Origin: Monarcha castaneiventris obscurior
Taxonomy: Eukaryota > Chordata > Aves > Passeriformes > Monarchidae
Direction: 5' to 3'
DNA: 64,000 nt
NCBI GenBank assembly: GCA_026261815.1
Contig: JAMPIT010000510.1
Coordinates: 20,637,001 to 20,701,000 of the forward strand
The notes under the pieces: generated by a model
Database searches by the model: none
Told to the model about the DNA's origin: nothing
Seen by the model: only the letters and a program-made list of their open reading frames with translations
In this document: in pieces, positions 25,661-39,386 of the stretch
How positions within the stretch are numbered: position 1 is the first letter of the stretch
How the letters are laid out: every line of letters starts with the position of its first letter
Made by a program: the position numbers and the translations under genes

Positions 25661-28600
25661 TCACACCTTTAAAAGAACAGCATTTGTGCTCAGAATTCTT
25701 GGTCATGTATATACCATGGAAAAAAGTGATAGTAAAACATTTAAGTAGGTAGAGACTTTTAAAGACTTCAATGGAGACATAATTTCAGCACTTCTAGCTT
25801 CACTGTTTTGTGTGGAAAACACAGCATATTAGTTACAAATGTGGGCTGCATGTTCCTGGGAATCCTAATGGCTGGAAAACAGAGGGAAAATAAGACAACC
25901 ACAATTCATTACTAAATAAACAAAAAATCACCTCATATTATGAAGGCTATTCTCACAAACTTTAGGTATGCAAGTCATGGTTTCAAATATTTGAGGTTGC
26001 AGGCCTTGCCCCTGCATTTTTTACTGCTGCCTCTGAGTAGAGCAGCAGCCTCATCATTGACACACTTATTTATGTTATTCTGCAATATGTCAAGACCTTC
26101 ATCCTTAAAATCTGTAGATCTGAAAGTATGAATCAGCAAAATTCTCAATTTTTTCTTTTCCTGTCAGAGAATGGCTAAACAAACTACCACTGTAATCTGA
26201 AAAAACAGACAATAAACACTCAATGAACCTTGAACTGGTTGGTTTCTGGTTTACAGGCTCTTGCATTGTGCTCCCAGCAGCAGGAGGATCAGATATGGTA
26301 GAGATAAAAAAGTTATTTGCAAAAATAATTCACAGTTCATTTATGGTGGGAATTGTCTGTTTCTTACCCCTCAGGAAGTTTCAGTTAGTTGGTTAAACAA
26401 AGGATGAACAATTCTTCATTTAAGGACTTGGATATAGGAAAAGGCTCTTACACTTTTACATTAACCCCTTTTTTCATCACTTTTCCCTTTTCACCTTTGC
26501 TATGCAACACTGTGTCTTGTGGGCTGTTGTTTTGTTAAGAGAAGATAGATGTACTTTGCTCCAGAACACATCACTATGAGGAAAAGCCACATAAACACTA
26601 ACTGTGCAGAAGAAAGGACTGAAAAAAAGCAACTCACACTCAAGCTGTGTAATGAATCTCCACAGGAAACATATATGTAATTAATTAAACATTAAAAGAG
26701 AAGACTAAAAGCTGCCAGCTGGGTCATCAAGTAACAATAAAAAAACCAATAAAACAATAAAAAAAAATCCAAGAGGCCAAGTCACCAACTCACTGAGAGA
26801 GGGCAGCTTCCCTGATCAGCTAAACCAGAGATTACTTTCACTGCTGCCCTAATACATCTCGAGAATTTGCAGGATAAAATCTGCCTGAAAGCTTAATTTT
26901 CCCTCCTGTCAGAACTTTCTCAGATTCTGCCTTTCATATGTGAATTGGGTCCTCCCTCACCAAGCCACTGTGGCCTTAAATGCCTCAGACTGAGCTCTAC
27001 TATGTATTCTAGCTGAGCATACCTAGTAAACAGATACATGAGCCAAACTAATGGTCAGGTTTATAAAAACCTGCTGCACTGTCATCTCCTCCCTTCTCAC
27101 ACATACCACCTGCTCTCCAGCTCATCTGGTTTGGGGTGTTTTTTCTCCCATCCATCTGTTATATTTTCCACTGTCTTCACTGGTAAGCCCCGTGCTACAT
27201 CGTTGTAGAGCAAGTAGCACAAAATTATACCTGCCAGCACAGAGCTATTAATTAAGTTAGCAGTAGTGGGATAATAAGAGGACCATGGCTCAGTACAATT
27301 TTCACCTGAACCAGCTGAACACATTTACCTAAAGGAAACAAAGACTGCTGTTCCAGCATTTTATGTATTCAGGATTTTTATTTATGGCAAAATTAACCAT
27401 TTCTACCATTACAGACAGTGCTGGACAGTTTTATTTGAACAGCAGTCTGTCTTTGCTGCACTGACCAGTAAAGCACTGACCTCTTGGTAGGTAACAGCAG
27501 ACAGGCTTGCTTCTGCTCTGCAGTGGTGACAGCTCCCTGCAATGCTGTAATGAGCATGCTGTGACAACCAGTAATGACACCAGCCAGAAGACAATCTGAA
27601 AAACACTGCAGCAATGTTGAAGTGAACAAAATATTTAACTCTGCAATTTCTTTACAGAGAACCTGGCATTGAATACACATAGGCTGCTTGCTGAAAGCAG
27701 GACCCTGTGCAGCCACATAGGGCTGGACCAGGACAGTGCCCACTTTGGTGTGCAAAGAGTTGTGTGTAAAGACTGGAGCTTTTGGTTCCTTCTCTAGAAA
27801 GCAGAAGAGTGTCCCTTGCATGCCACACATGATGTGTGTTTGCACAGATATGTATTAAAATATATCTGCACAAAATAATTGGGGAACCACTTGCCTTTCT
27901 CCATCTCTCCCTTTCAAGAGAGGTGAAGGATGTATGTACAACACACAGCCAAGGTGCCAAGTAAACAAGTGGAGTATTTGTAACCCTCCCCTTTTACCTA
28001 AAAGAGCTTAAGATATACATATTTTCTTTCTTTTATACTTCCATTCTACATTTACAGGGAGGAATTTCTCCTTCGTTGTGTATGGAAATCTTTGATTTAT
28101 AGAGGAACTACTTCTCTTAAATTTGACCTTAATTCTAAAGCAATCTGACTGTTGGAACAGGGGTTGAAAAAGGCTAATGAGGAAAAAACAGCAGCTTTCT
28201 AGAACCTGTGTCCATCCAAGCATTTCATTCAGCATCGGCTGTTGTCACAGCCAAGTAAATCCCAATTACCTACTCCCTTACCAGCCCAAGAATGCATCCT
28301 ACAAAAGATGCATAATCAGGAAAATAACCAGCTGCTACATTTAATCTCCCCATCCATGCACTCTGTGCATACCCATCCAAGGCACTAAATCCCAGCAAAC
28401 TTAAAGTTAAAAAATACTTATCAATTTCTGGTTTTGATGTCTAAGGCAGCACTCCATCAGAGCCCTGATCGAAATAATATAAACAGAGGGAATAAAAAAA
28501 AAGACCTCCAAACTCCAAGGACTGGCTGAATTCTCCCTTACAGCAATTTTGTGATCCATGTTTACATTTTTCATACAGAGCTACTGGCACTTTTTGAAGT

Positions 28601-31600
28601 TCAATTTACATCTTGACAGCTCCAGCTGTCAGGTTGGTGCTGCAGACCAAGAGAAGCTAAGAGGGTCAGGGCCTTCTCTCAAAGTCTTGGCTGTTTCAAA
28701 AAGTCTGTAGCCAGTTTTACAGAAATGGAATGCTCCCTTCGCAAAGTATTGCAGTACAGACCATTTCCTTTTAATTAGTGAGGACATACAGCCTTTTGAT
28801 ATTTTCTTTCTCATGTATTCCATCACAATTGTATCAGAGATTTCCATTACTTTTTGCATGGCTCTCACTTAAGTTCTTCAGATTTCTTTCATTCTCATTG
28901 TATAGACAGAATAGCAGATTGCCCTGCAATAAAATGCACATGAAATAAAATGTGCTTTCCCTGAACTACACAGCCGGCTCCATGCAGAAAGAAGCTAAAT
29001 GCCTCTGCATTGCCAATAGGCGCCTAATACAAACGAGAGCACGCAGGAGAGAAGTCACCTGCTCTAGAAACTACTGGCACAGATACAAGTATTACTCTGT
29101 GCAGGTATCCAAAATGCAACACTAGAGTCAAATACGTATCTGCCTGCAGCTTTGCCAGAGTTACAACAGCAATGCTCTTATCTCCTCTGCTTTCTTTAAT
29201 CAGTGTCACATCCATTACCGAGCTGCAGCAAAACTGACATTTCAGGAAACAATGTCTGGCTCTTGCTAATCAGAAAGGGAGCTGTAAATCTTGCAAGGAA
29301 AGACTGGTTTTAATTTGTGCCTATGGGATTCTGATATTGAAATACTGGCCTTAAATATCTGCTCCACAGGGAGTTACTGCTGCACATTAATTCTGAACTT
29401 ACCAGTTGCTGAGCTGCAATAAGACCAAAAAAAAGAGCGATGAGTGACATAATGCTAAGTGACACAGCACTGGGAATGCTGCAGCAAATGCAGGAGTGCA
29501 CTCACCCATGAAACACACCACACCAGTATGCACCCCCCACACACAGCCTGTACTATCCACTTGGAGGGGGAGCCAGCTTCAGGCAGCCCAGCTTTACTGG
29601 AGATCCACTCCTACATACACACAGAGAAAGTTACACCGGTAACAGCAACACAGCCCATCCAAGAGACTTGGGAGGTCACCATCAGATTTGCCACTTCAGG
29701 CCTTATTTTCTTTTCTTTGGCTATAATGACTCAAACTGGGACATTTCACTGAGTCATCCTCCATGCAGCTTGTTACAATAAAAAAAAAGGTCAGATATAC
29801 TTCAGAAAGTTTTCTGAAGTGCCTCTCTCCAGCTTAAGACACTTTTTAATTATGCAGCTTCCTATCTTTGTTGTGAGGTGACATGAGGTCATCATGATTC
29901 ATTCAGGCTGTCCATGTTTCACTACGTTCACTGCTGGAAATGGCACTCCAGAACACAGATGCCCTTCAAATTCCACAGTCAAAGGAAAAACTTCCACACT
30001 GTATTTAGAAAATCTCAAATCCCTCTTTGCTGCGGCCCTTCATACAGGAACTTCTCCCAGGGATGTCTGTGAGATGGATTCCTGCTTATTTTTAAGGTGC
30101 AGTAGACAGTTTAAGGGTCTGTCCTTTCTTTAGAGTCTTGGTAATATACATACCATTACATTTTTGCTTTTAAATAAGCCTGTAAAAATATGCAAAAATT
30201 CAGATTTCACATATTTTATATGCAAAATCTCTCTAATACCAAATGGTAGCAAAAATATATTTGGTAAATGCAAAAGTACAAGGAAGTCTCAACTGGATGG
30301 AGGTAGAAGCTCTCCTTTTTGCATGAGATAAATATTTATAGTCATAAAAGCTTCTATTATGATTCATAAATATCTTAGAATTTTTAGCATCCTTGTGGCA
30401 GCTTCCTGAGGCATGGTAATGCTGCCATGTCTGCTTCAGAGAGGATGAGCCGAAACACTGAAAGACTGAGGTTCACCTCATTGACCTTTTAGTTTCTCAG
30501 TCTCAGTTATTAACCTGGGTTCCTTTCATCATGAAGCAAAAGAGAAGTAATCACTTTCAGAGTGACTGGTCTTTCCTAAATGAAGCAACTTGAAATTACA
30601 CTCAGACATTATCTAACCTTAAACTAGATATATAGAGAAGCTGAAGGTCTAGAGGGTACAAGACACTAACTTTGTTCCCATGCACAGGGACTTAGTTTAC
30701 AAAAAAATTATGCAGCAAAACATGACTTTAATCTCATATTTCTCAAAAGTCAAGCCCAACATAAGACAGTGGGCAAGATGCTAAAACAAGCATTTGCTAA
30801 AAATCTTCTTTGATGGATTTGATGCAATAAGGAAATTACAAGATTAGTTTAATCTATCAATAATTCTGTAACACAGCTATTACAGATGCAGACCAAAGTA
30901 GCTTGTTTGAAAATGCTTGATAGGTACAAGGATGTATGAAAAAATTGACATATGAGAATGGTAAATCTAGCAACACAGTTGAACACTACAAACAACTCAA
31001 AATTGCATGCAGCAAGTCATCAAACACATAGGTGTATCATACAGTTTATCCTTTTGAATCCACCAGAACAGAAAATGAGGAAGTAAGATCAAAAACCAGC
31101 CTGGATTTCTGGACTAAACTAATCAACTAAAAATGCAGATTTAAGGACCCATCTTGTTCATTTGTTGAACATAATTTTGTTTTCTTTTAATTTGTTTCTA
31201 TTTCCTTGAAATATTCCCCTGTCACAAATCTTTCCTGGAGCTTTGGCATGAAATGTGTCAGCTTTCAAGTAACACGAGGGCAGGAGAAATGAGCAAGCAT
31301 CCAAAGAGAAAGGAGAGAATGAAGCCACAAGAGCGTAGTTGAGTTTTAAATGTGTTACAGTCATCTTATAAAATTCCCACCAGTTTGGCTGGTTAAACTG
31401 CAGTTTTTCCCCACTATTTCTTTTCCAGAAGAAATGAAGTGTGATACTACAGATTGTGTTCAAAATCCACTGCTATTGCTGATTTCAGTAGAGCTGTTCA
31501 GAGTGTAAAGCTAAGTGCAGAACTGTGGTCCATCTTGTACAGCTAAATGAAAACAGGTGTTTAGAACAGACAGAAAAAGGGTGGCCAAACCATAGGTCTA

Positions 31601-32312
31601 TTCAAACTAGTATGAAATGTATTCCACATTTTGGAAGCCGAGTCACAGCCAAAGTGCTTTGGGTTTTACATAGTGAGTGATTTTATTTATTTCACTTTTA
31701 CAATGATTTGACAATAACCAAGGTAATCTAGTATGAATTTCAGGCAAAGTTCCGGTTTCAAGTGGGCTTGATTTTGTATGCTGTGGTACAGCTGAGAAAC
31801 ATATGAGGAGTATTCCTTCTTTTTCTTTACCAAACCTGGGTGGTTTTCAACATTCATGTTTATTCTGGAATCAATTCAGAATGACTCACTAATGAGCCCG
31901 CTTCTAAGTCTACTATTTTAAAGAAGAAACAAAATGCTTTAAAATAAATGTATTCCAAAGTTTGCTTGCTCTGCTAACCGGAGTTTACCTACTGCACAGG
32001 CAAGGAAATGTCCAAACACTGAAATAAAAGACCAAAAAAGTCAGGCTGTAGAACAAAAATAAAAGAGCACAGCAGAGTGTTCCTATGGTTTAGATGAGTA
32101 GTTCCAGGCAGCTTGTCGATACACTGCCTGTACAATCTCTTGTGCTCTTTTTACGTGATGGAAAGGCATACACGAATATTTAGGTCAAATAAATAATACA
32201 TATCTCATAAATAGTACAAACCAGTGGGCGTGACCTTGGAGGTTTCACTTTAGTGGACAACATTTGTATCTTGAAAACAGAGACAAGTGTGTTTTAGCCA
32301 TTTGTATCAAGA
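25661..32312. other. intergenic, nothing recognised
   Basis: AT-rich gene desert. An A-rich run built from AATAAAA-type units lies at 26734-26768. Frames up to 150 codons (27393-27845, - strand) lack domains. Confidence 0.45.
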
Positions 32313-32873
32313 TGTGCTGGTTTGGGCTGGGGTAGAGTTAATTTTCTTCACAGTAGCTGTTCTTTGGATTTGTGCTGGAGACAGTAATAACATGGGGATG
32401 TTTTGGTTACTGCTGAGCAGGGCTTAGACAGGGTCAAGGCCTTTTCTGCCTCTCATCCCACCCTGCCAGCGATGGGCTGGGGGTGCACATGGAGTTGGGA
32501 GGGACAGAGCTGGGACAGCTGACCCCAGCTGACCAAAGGGATGTCCCAGACCATGTGGTGTCTCACTCAGCACACAAACTAGAGGGAAAGTTGGCTGAAG
32601 GCTGCTGCTCAGGGACTGGCTGGGCACTGGCCATTGTTTTTTATATGCATTACTTGTCTTTCCAGGGTTTAATTCATCTCTTTTTTTTTTCATTAAGTTT
32701 TCAATATTAATAGTATTATTTTATTTCAATTATTAAATCATTCTTACCTCAGTCCACAAGTTTTTTTCATTTTCACCCTTCCAATTCTCTTCCCCACCAT
32801 TCTGCTGGCAAGGGTGGGGAGAGAGGGACCAGCTGTGTGGTGCTTAGTTGCCAACTGGGGTTAAACAACAACA
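32313..32873 (+). mobile_element. avian ERVL-type solo LTR with 5-bp target duplication
   Basis: Begins TGTGCTGGTTTGGGCTGG and ends GGGGTTAAACAACAACA, the hallmark ends of a widespread avian endogenous-retrovirus LTR. Internal blocks also match (GACAGCTGACCCCAGCTGAC; CTGTGTGGTGCTTAGTTGCC; a poly(A) signal ATTAAA at 32732-32737). The 5-bp sequence CAAGA lies on both sides (32308-32312 and 32874-32878). No retroviral internal sequence is present, so recombination between paired LTRs left a solo LTR. The middle (about 32640-32735) is AT-rich and departs from the usual LTR. Confidence 0.95.
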
Positions 32874-32946
32874 CAAGAGTACTGATGATTTATATAATGA
32901 TTCTTTATTTTTTTTTTCATATCCATATCCAGAAGGGTGCACTTAG

Positions 32947-33075
32947 CAAAACAACAACAACAACAACAACAAAATACCCACAACAAAACCCACCCCAAAC
33001 CAAAAACAAAAAACAAACAAAAACCAAACAAAACAATAAAACCCAAAACCAACAACAACAAAAAAACAACAAACA
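32947..33075. repeat. (CAA)n and A/C-only low-complexity tract
   Basis: 129 bases containing no G and only two T (32975 and 33037), starting with a (CAA)n run and decaying into mixed AAAC/CAAA units. Extreme strand asymmetry. Probably an expanded microsatellite. Confidence 0.92.
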
Positions 33076-36000
33076 GGAACGTAAAAATCAAGGAAACACA
33101 TTCCAGGCATAAATGAAAATATACTGGGTTAGTTACTGTTGCTAGATCTCTTTCTCTCACAAATAGGGCTCTTTCCTACTCTTATCTAGCTACTGAGTAG
33201 TCCAGAATTTTCCTTTCACTCCCCACAGATCTGAATTCTGAAATAAAGACTAAAAGTAGGACCATAAGATAAATCACTTACAGAAGGGCACGCAAAAGCA
33301 TGGCAAAGTAGGAATCAAAATGCAGAGAGGCGAAACCCTCCAGCAGCCTGAGACCGAGAACTGTGCATTCCAGCTTCCACCGTGTATGTATTTATTTTTA
33401 TTTTACATCATACCACACATTTTCCTATTCATTATCAGTCACCTACTATCAGGGTTGACCATGTGCTCTTTAACTCACTGCTTTTCTTGATAATGCACTT
33501 GCTACATCTTCTTGTCTCACTTACTACACTTGTCACATTTCCAAGCACCCATTTCAAGCAGCTAATTACAGTCATATTTGGAGCACTTTCAGACCAGCAT
33601 CCATGCCTCATGTTGCCAGATGGTGGATCCAGATCTCCCTGTCTTGTGTGTACTCAGCAAACAGATAAAACCACAGCCCAACATTTTTGAAACCTTGTAG
33701 ATCAATGTTGCATCAGTATGTCACTGAGAACTGACTTGGCTGACCTACATCAATAAAAGTTAGTTCTGCTCAGCATGTTTCATTCTGAATTTCCCCGAAA
33801 GCTGCTCTGATACTAAAAGACTTCAGACAAAATATTACAAAGATTCTAACCCCCAAAAGGTGTGGTCTCCTGCAATTTGCCTATCTGAATTTTGAGAGAG
33901 CTGTTGACAATTAAGGGCAAACACAGCTTCAAGGTCCTGCACTGGATTCACCACTCACGACCTAACACCTCTGGAGCTCAGAGTTTCACAACTTTTGTAC
34001 TCACAGCGTGTCCTGCTCAGCACACAAGGCAATAATATAAAGATGGGCTAATCTCAAGCTGACAATGAACAGCCATAGAATTAAACAAAAACATCTAAGG
34101 AGAAGAAGCAATATTTAAGCTAGAATGCTTACAGTTCCTGGTTTGGAGCATTTCTGCTACAGGAACTTTCCAGTTGCAAGGATGTAAGCATAGGTATATT
34201 TACCTTTTCCTTACAATAGCCACCACACAGGAATTCAGAAACTTCTCATGTTACAGTCAGTCAGCATTGTACTCCTCCATCTGGCCACTTATCTACCTGC
34301 TGTCCTGTTCCATGTACTATAAACCATCCCTGTGCCACAGAGCTTCCAGGAAGAAAGGCAGAAGGAAGAAATGTACCACTCACTGCACCCATAAATGAGG
34401 ACAGAGTATTGTTATAGCTTCTGGCAAGCCATTTCTGCAGTGGTTATTGGTACATATAGCAGCTCTCCTGGAAACAGCTGAAACCTGGAGGATCACAGCA
34501 GCCTTTGTGGCACAAGGGTTAAAAACAGAGCTAAACAGAGTGATAAAGATACAAAAAGCAAGGCTAGATTCCTCAGTGCTGTGAAAGAGTTTGCTACACT
34601 GTTAAGCTATGAGTATAGACTAATTTTACACTAAGGCACTGGAACAGCATTACTTTAGATTCAGAAGTGGTGCTTTCCCCAGGGAAGGCTCCCAGGAGAA
34701 CCACTTCCAATGGTTTTTGTCCCACCTCCCTTTCCTCTGAATCCTGTGAAGAAGTGCTGTATTTCCACCCCTGCCAGAGAAAGAAAAATGAGAGAAAAAT
34801 CATTCTACCAGGCTTGAAATCCCCAAATGCTTTTAGTGGTTGTAATTTCCCCAGTGAGCAATTTTTAGCAGAATGAGCAGATAAAATTACACTGCAAAGC
34901 ATCAGACTGAAGGATAGAATCTCCATCATAATCAGGCATCATTCTTGAAACCGTTTCATCTCAGGAATTCCTTGCATATTCATCCCTCTTAAAGGCAAGG
35001 GGACAGAGGTCTCTGAATAAATGCCATATTCAGGAGTTCCTTCTACACTTTATTGCAATAGAAACAGCAGCTGTATTTTCTGGGCCTGTATTTGCTGTTC
35101 CAGTAGGGTAAGCCGAGGCAGCCCAGTGCTCCCAGTTACATGTGTACAGCAGCTGTACAGCTGCACTGTTTGTGCCATTGCTGTACCAGCCCTGGGTTCT
35201 CCACCAGACTGCAGGGTTATTAAACACCAGCCAGGCACTGAACCCAAATATGTACAGGTGATGTCAAGCAGTTATAGATTTACCATCATGGAAATGAAAC
35301 CATGATGAACCACCAGTTCTGCTCATCACACTTTTCCTCCTCATCCTCAACCTGCCTTTCAAGTACCATTTTTTATTTCATATGACTGCTGTGAATAATG
35401 ATGGCTCTTATAAATCTTCACAGGTTCAGATACTTAATCACTCACCTCCTGCATCTATGACCAGGGAAGCAGCCCTTTAGACTTGGATTTATAAGGCCAT
35501 ATTTCAATTATCAGCTCCACGGTCAGGTATTTTACCATTCCTCTTTCCTTCACAGTTTCTAAATGTCAGATGTATAAAGTATTTGACATTTAGGGAAATA
35601 CCAGCATTATAACAAATATGACAATACATTAATTTTCAGACAATACATGCTAGTAAGCATGTAATTTTCAAGATTTAATTTCAACCCTTGCATACATATT
35701 TTAAAATCACCAATTTTAAAATTTAAGTGAGAACAATTGCTAGTATAAAAAAAATTTAATTATAAGCATGATCACTGAACCAAAAATACAAGTGAGTTAT
35801 AATTAGCATGCCAGCATATAAATGCCATAGTAAGAACTGATACTGGTTTCAAATAATTGATTTGTGAATAGATATATTCTCTGTGAACTTCAGAAATCTG
35901 TAACTCAAAATCATTCTCATTACAGAAACTGGTCATCTTAGATGAAAATACTTCTACGGATGAATGAGCCATGAAAATCAATCACTTTTATGGCCACAGA

Positions 36001-36183
36001 AAGAGGTTGTTCTGGGTCACTGTCCAGATAGTAAAATATTAGAAGCCTGTGATCTAGTTTATAATTCATGATAGGCTATAGTTAGGCCTACAGATATAAA
36101 AACCCCTTTCTTCTCCTGAAACAGAAATTGCTCAAGACCTCTGCAGCTCATAGAGATTAAACACCAAGTCAAATGATTTTGTT
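33076..36183. other. intergenic, nothing recognised
   Basis: No gene, RNA or repeat recognised. Confidence 0.45.
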
Positions 36184-36240
36184 AATATATAACTATAAAA
36201 CTATATATAACTATAAAAACTATAAAACTATAAAAGTATT
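36184..36240. repeat. short tandem repeat of AACTATAA-type units
   Basis: Irregular tandem copies of an 8-9-base unit (AACTATAAA), some fused as AACTATATATAACTATAA. About six units. Confidence 0.8.
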
Positions 36241-38425
36241 TGAGATGGGCATCACAAAAGAAAACAAACCTAGCTCTTAAAATTTCAGCGTTGCTGTATT
36301 GTCCAAAAAGTACAACATTAACTTTATTCTATCACTGTTGGTTTAACAGAAGAGTAGGAGTGAACGCAGGATGAGTCAATAGGAAACACAGGTTCTAATT
36401 GTTACCACACCTTTGCCTTTGAAAGGGAATTCTGGAAGCAAACTAAAAGTTAGAAGCCCATGTGATGATGTTTCATTATCTGCCACTTGGATCATGTTTT
36501 GCTGTCTAATGTCCACCACTACCAACAGTAGTTTTTTCTGTGTCTTAATTCGGTCTGTATCAGCCAAACAAGAAGATGCTGCCTAGACAGCTCAGCAGGA
36601 AAAGCAGTCAGAGGAGCAGAAGGATTCTGAAGAGGCTATTTAATTAGATATCTCATAAATTAATTGAAAAATACAGAAAAGATTCATTAAATACCTCTGT
36701 TTATAGAAAATAAGAACACTTCTAGAAACATTATATACAGAAGTAAAACCTAACAAGTATACCCAGCTACATACATGGCACAGAGCACGTGATCACATGC
36801 ACAAAGATCGAATGAAACTCAGAAATCATTGAGATTACTAACATTTAGGATCAAAGTGTATCTTTGGATCAGCAAGTCTGACCTCTGTTAAGACTTCATC
36901 TGCTAATTCTTACATTTGAATCAATGAGTCAACGGCTTGAACAATCATTTGAAAGGGGATAATGAGGTGGTGACAAAGATGTTTTACAGGACACACATGC
37001 CAAGCGTCAAAGGAAGTGATCAATAGGTAGCAGAGGATGCCTCCAGAAGCATTCACAGATGGTGAAGACATCTCAGTACTATATGTAATGTTTCCTGAAG
37101 GGTATTGGAAGAGAAAATGAGCCTCTCATATCTGAAGTTTGAGAGGCAAGAGCCAATGGAAGGTTGTTAAGAGAGGATTAAATTGTTCAAAGCACTGCTC
37201 TAGGTAAGTGACCTCTTCAAGCAGCATTTTGGATGGGTATCAGCTGGAGAAGGCTCCATTTGTTGAGCTTGGATAGAATCGGGCTTCAGTGATGAGGGAC
37301 TGAACAAGACCTATCACCGTGCAGGGGGTCAAGAAAGGCTGTGTCATAATCTAAAGGACACAGGTTGAGTCTGAATGCAAAGAGACAGGGCTGAGTTGGA
37401 AAAAAAATCTCTGAAAAATAAGTGGGGGGGTGACCACTGACCAAGGCAGGAAATAAATGGTTAAGTCAGGTGAAGAGGTGAGATTAGCCATGCCAGTCTA
37501 GGGAAGTTTTATAACATTACTAAATGTGCTCCCTTTTAATAAAGTGGGGTGAATAGCTTCTGCTCCTGTCCAGAATTCTTTCTTTCACTCATGCATTCCC
37601 TAAGGAATACATACACACACACACACATATATATTTCCTTCTTTTGAAGATGACTGGATGCAAAAAAGCAATTTTTAACTTGTCTTTGTTGTGATGTCTT
37701 GACAGAAAACCTAAAAGCAGCTCTGCTACTGCTGCCCTACAAACATGGTCATATGTGGTACCCATTGTTAATATTCAAGAGGTCTGGCTAAGAAGTTTAT
37801 AGTAACTAAAAGAATTTCAAGTAAAAACTAACAATGATGGTATCCAGCTCCCCACTTTTCCACATCATTAACTATGATCATAGATAATTAAGCTTTCATC
37901 TGACTTGTCCTAAATTGCACTTGTGTTATTACACACTTGGATTCCCCAGATCTCTGATACTGCTATTTACAAATAAGCAATTCAGAAAAGTGCTGTCTTT
38001 CAGAGTGGAACTGCAAGTTTTTTCCTTCGGTGGATTTGTTCTGGGAAAAAAAAAACCTAACTTTCGTTTGATTACATGGATTGGAGTGGAGCATCACTTC
38101 TATGCAGGTGATAATTCTGTGAAAGACATGTTGGATCCACAAAGAATTTCTGAAATTTTCCTCTTTGACACAGAAGGGGATGTCAAACTCTTCCATTCAA
38201 TGGATTTTGCCGCCAACCAAGCTCGTAACTAAACCCTCTCACTGAACATCCCACGTAACACAAAGCAGTCATCAGACAACAAAGCTAATGTTTCTGCAGG
38301 AGTGCGTGTTGCTGGACAACCCCTCCATCCAACCTCCTCACACAGCTAGCATTTCCCATGTCATGCACTGTAACACGTCTGACTTCAATATTTTTTTAAT
38401 GACATTAAAATTAAATTACATTAAA
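36241..38425. other. intergenic with a short (CA)n/(TA)n repeat
   Basis: No gene supported. A (CA)n run passing into (TA)n lies at 37608-37635. A 105-codon + frame at 37915-38232 has no recognised domain. Confidence 0.45.
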
Positions 38426-38495
38426 AGCTTGATAGCATATCTTTATGATGAGCTTGATAGCATATCTTTATGATGAGCTTGATAACATATCTTTA
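38426..38495. repeat. 25-bp minisatellite, 2.8 copies
   Basis: The unit AGCTTGATAGCATATCTTTA+TGATG is repeated exactly at 38426-38450 and 38451-38475. A third partial copy (38476-38495) differs by one base (GATAA for GATAG). The near identity points to a recent duplication. Confidence 0.95.
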
Positions 38496-39386
38496 AGCAT
38501 TATTACCCCAATTCCCACCAAGGTGCAAGCATGAACATTTAAATCAACATTTGTATGTCTCAGCAATATGGTCACCTACCCTTCAGAGAACTGTCTATTA
38601 TAACTGAACATGCTTTTCAGAATACTCCCAGAAATATTCCCCATGCTTTTAAGAGCCATGATGCCCATTATCTCCTTATAAAGGAAGTAGAATAATCAAC
38701 ATGCCTCAAATCATTTTCCACTTTGGGATACTACTTTGCTGGCCAGCAGAGCAACCAAATATAGCTGCAAGCCAGCCTTTCTACTTAAGCATGGTCAATA
38801 TCAGGGTTTGTAGCACAAACTTTTCCCAGGACAACATACACCTTTTAATATCTTTAATATGCTTGCCTTGTTTTCTGCTCCCTGAGAGGTGAGCAGACTG
38901 CTAATGTCCTCTGTGGTCTGTTGAAAAACTTCAAGCACTTTGTGGGGCCATAAAGAAGCTAAGTGCTTCTCACTCATTCATCTCATGCTTCATTCCCAAT
39001 TAGTAAATGAAGACTGTAATGAAAACACTTGTTGTCTATGTAATAAAAAACTAGCCAAAAGTTTCCTATAAAAGTCAAAGCAAGAAAAACAGTATGTTGT
39101 CTTAAAGGGAGCAGGAAAGAGACACAGTAGCTACCAAGAAAAACGTATATATTTGCGGGGAAACATGCCCCCAAGACAGACAGCTTTGAAGACTGTGAAT
39201 ACTCAGCCATTATCGCAAGAAGGTTTGATGCTGGTCAGGCACCAGAAAGCCAGGACCTTCCTAGAAAGAGTGTCCAGCAAAGAACAACTTTTCTAGGGGC
39301 CAAGGCAGCCTCCCTGCACAGCGGTGATCCCAGCAAGTGTAGCCATTTCTCAGCTACAAGTGATTCCAGCTCGTGTGGTTCAGCTC
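38496..39386. other. intergenic, nothing recognised
   Basis: AT-rich DNA. The last 150 bases are more GC-rich and might belong to the neighbouring LTR, but no retroviral primer-binding site or internal sequence was recognised. Confidence 0.4.

Noticed and set aside
27393..27845. 150-codon - strand frame
   Set aside because: No domain recognised, overlapped by other chance frames.
32861..33160. Open frames through the A/C-only tract on both strands
   Set aside because: Products are Lys/Gln/Asn or Phe/Val/Leu homopolymer-like, reflecting the simple repeat.
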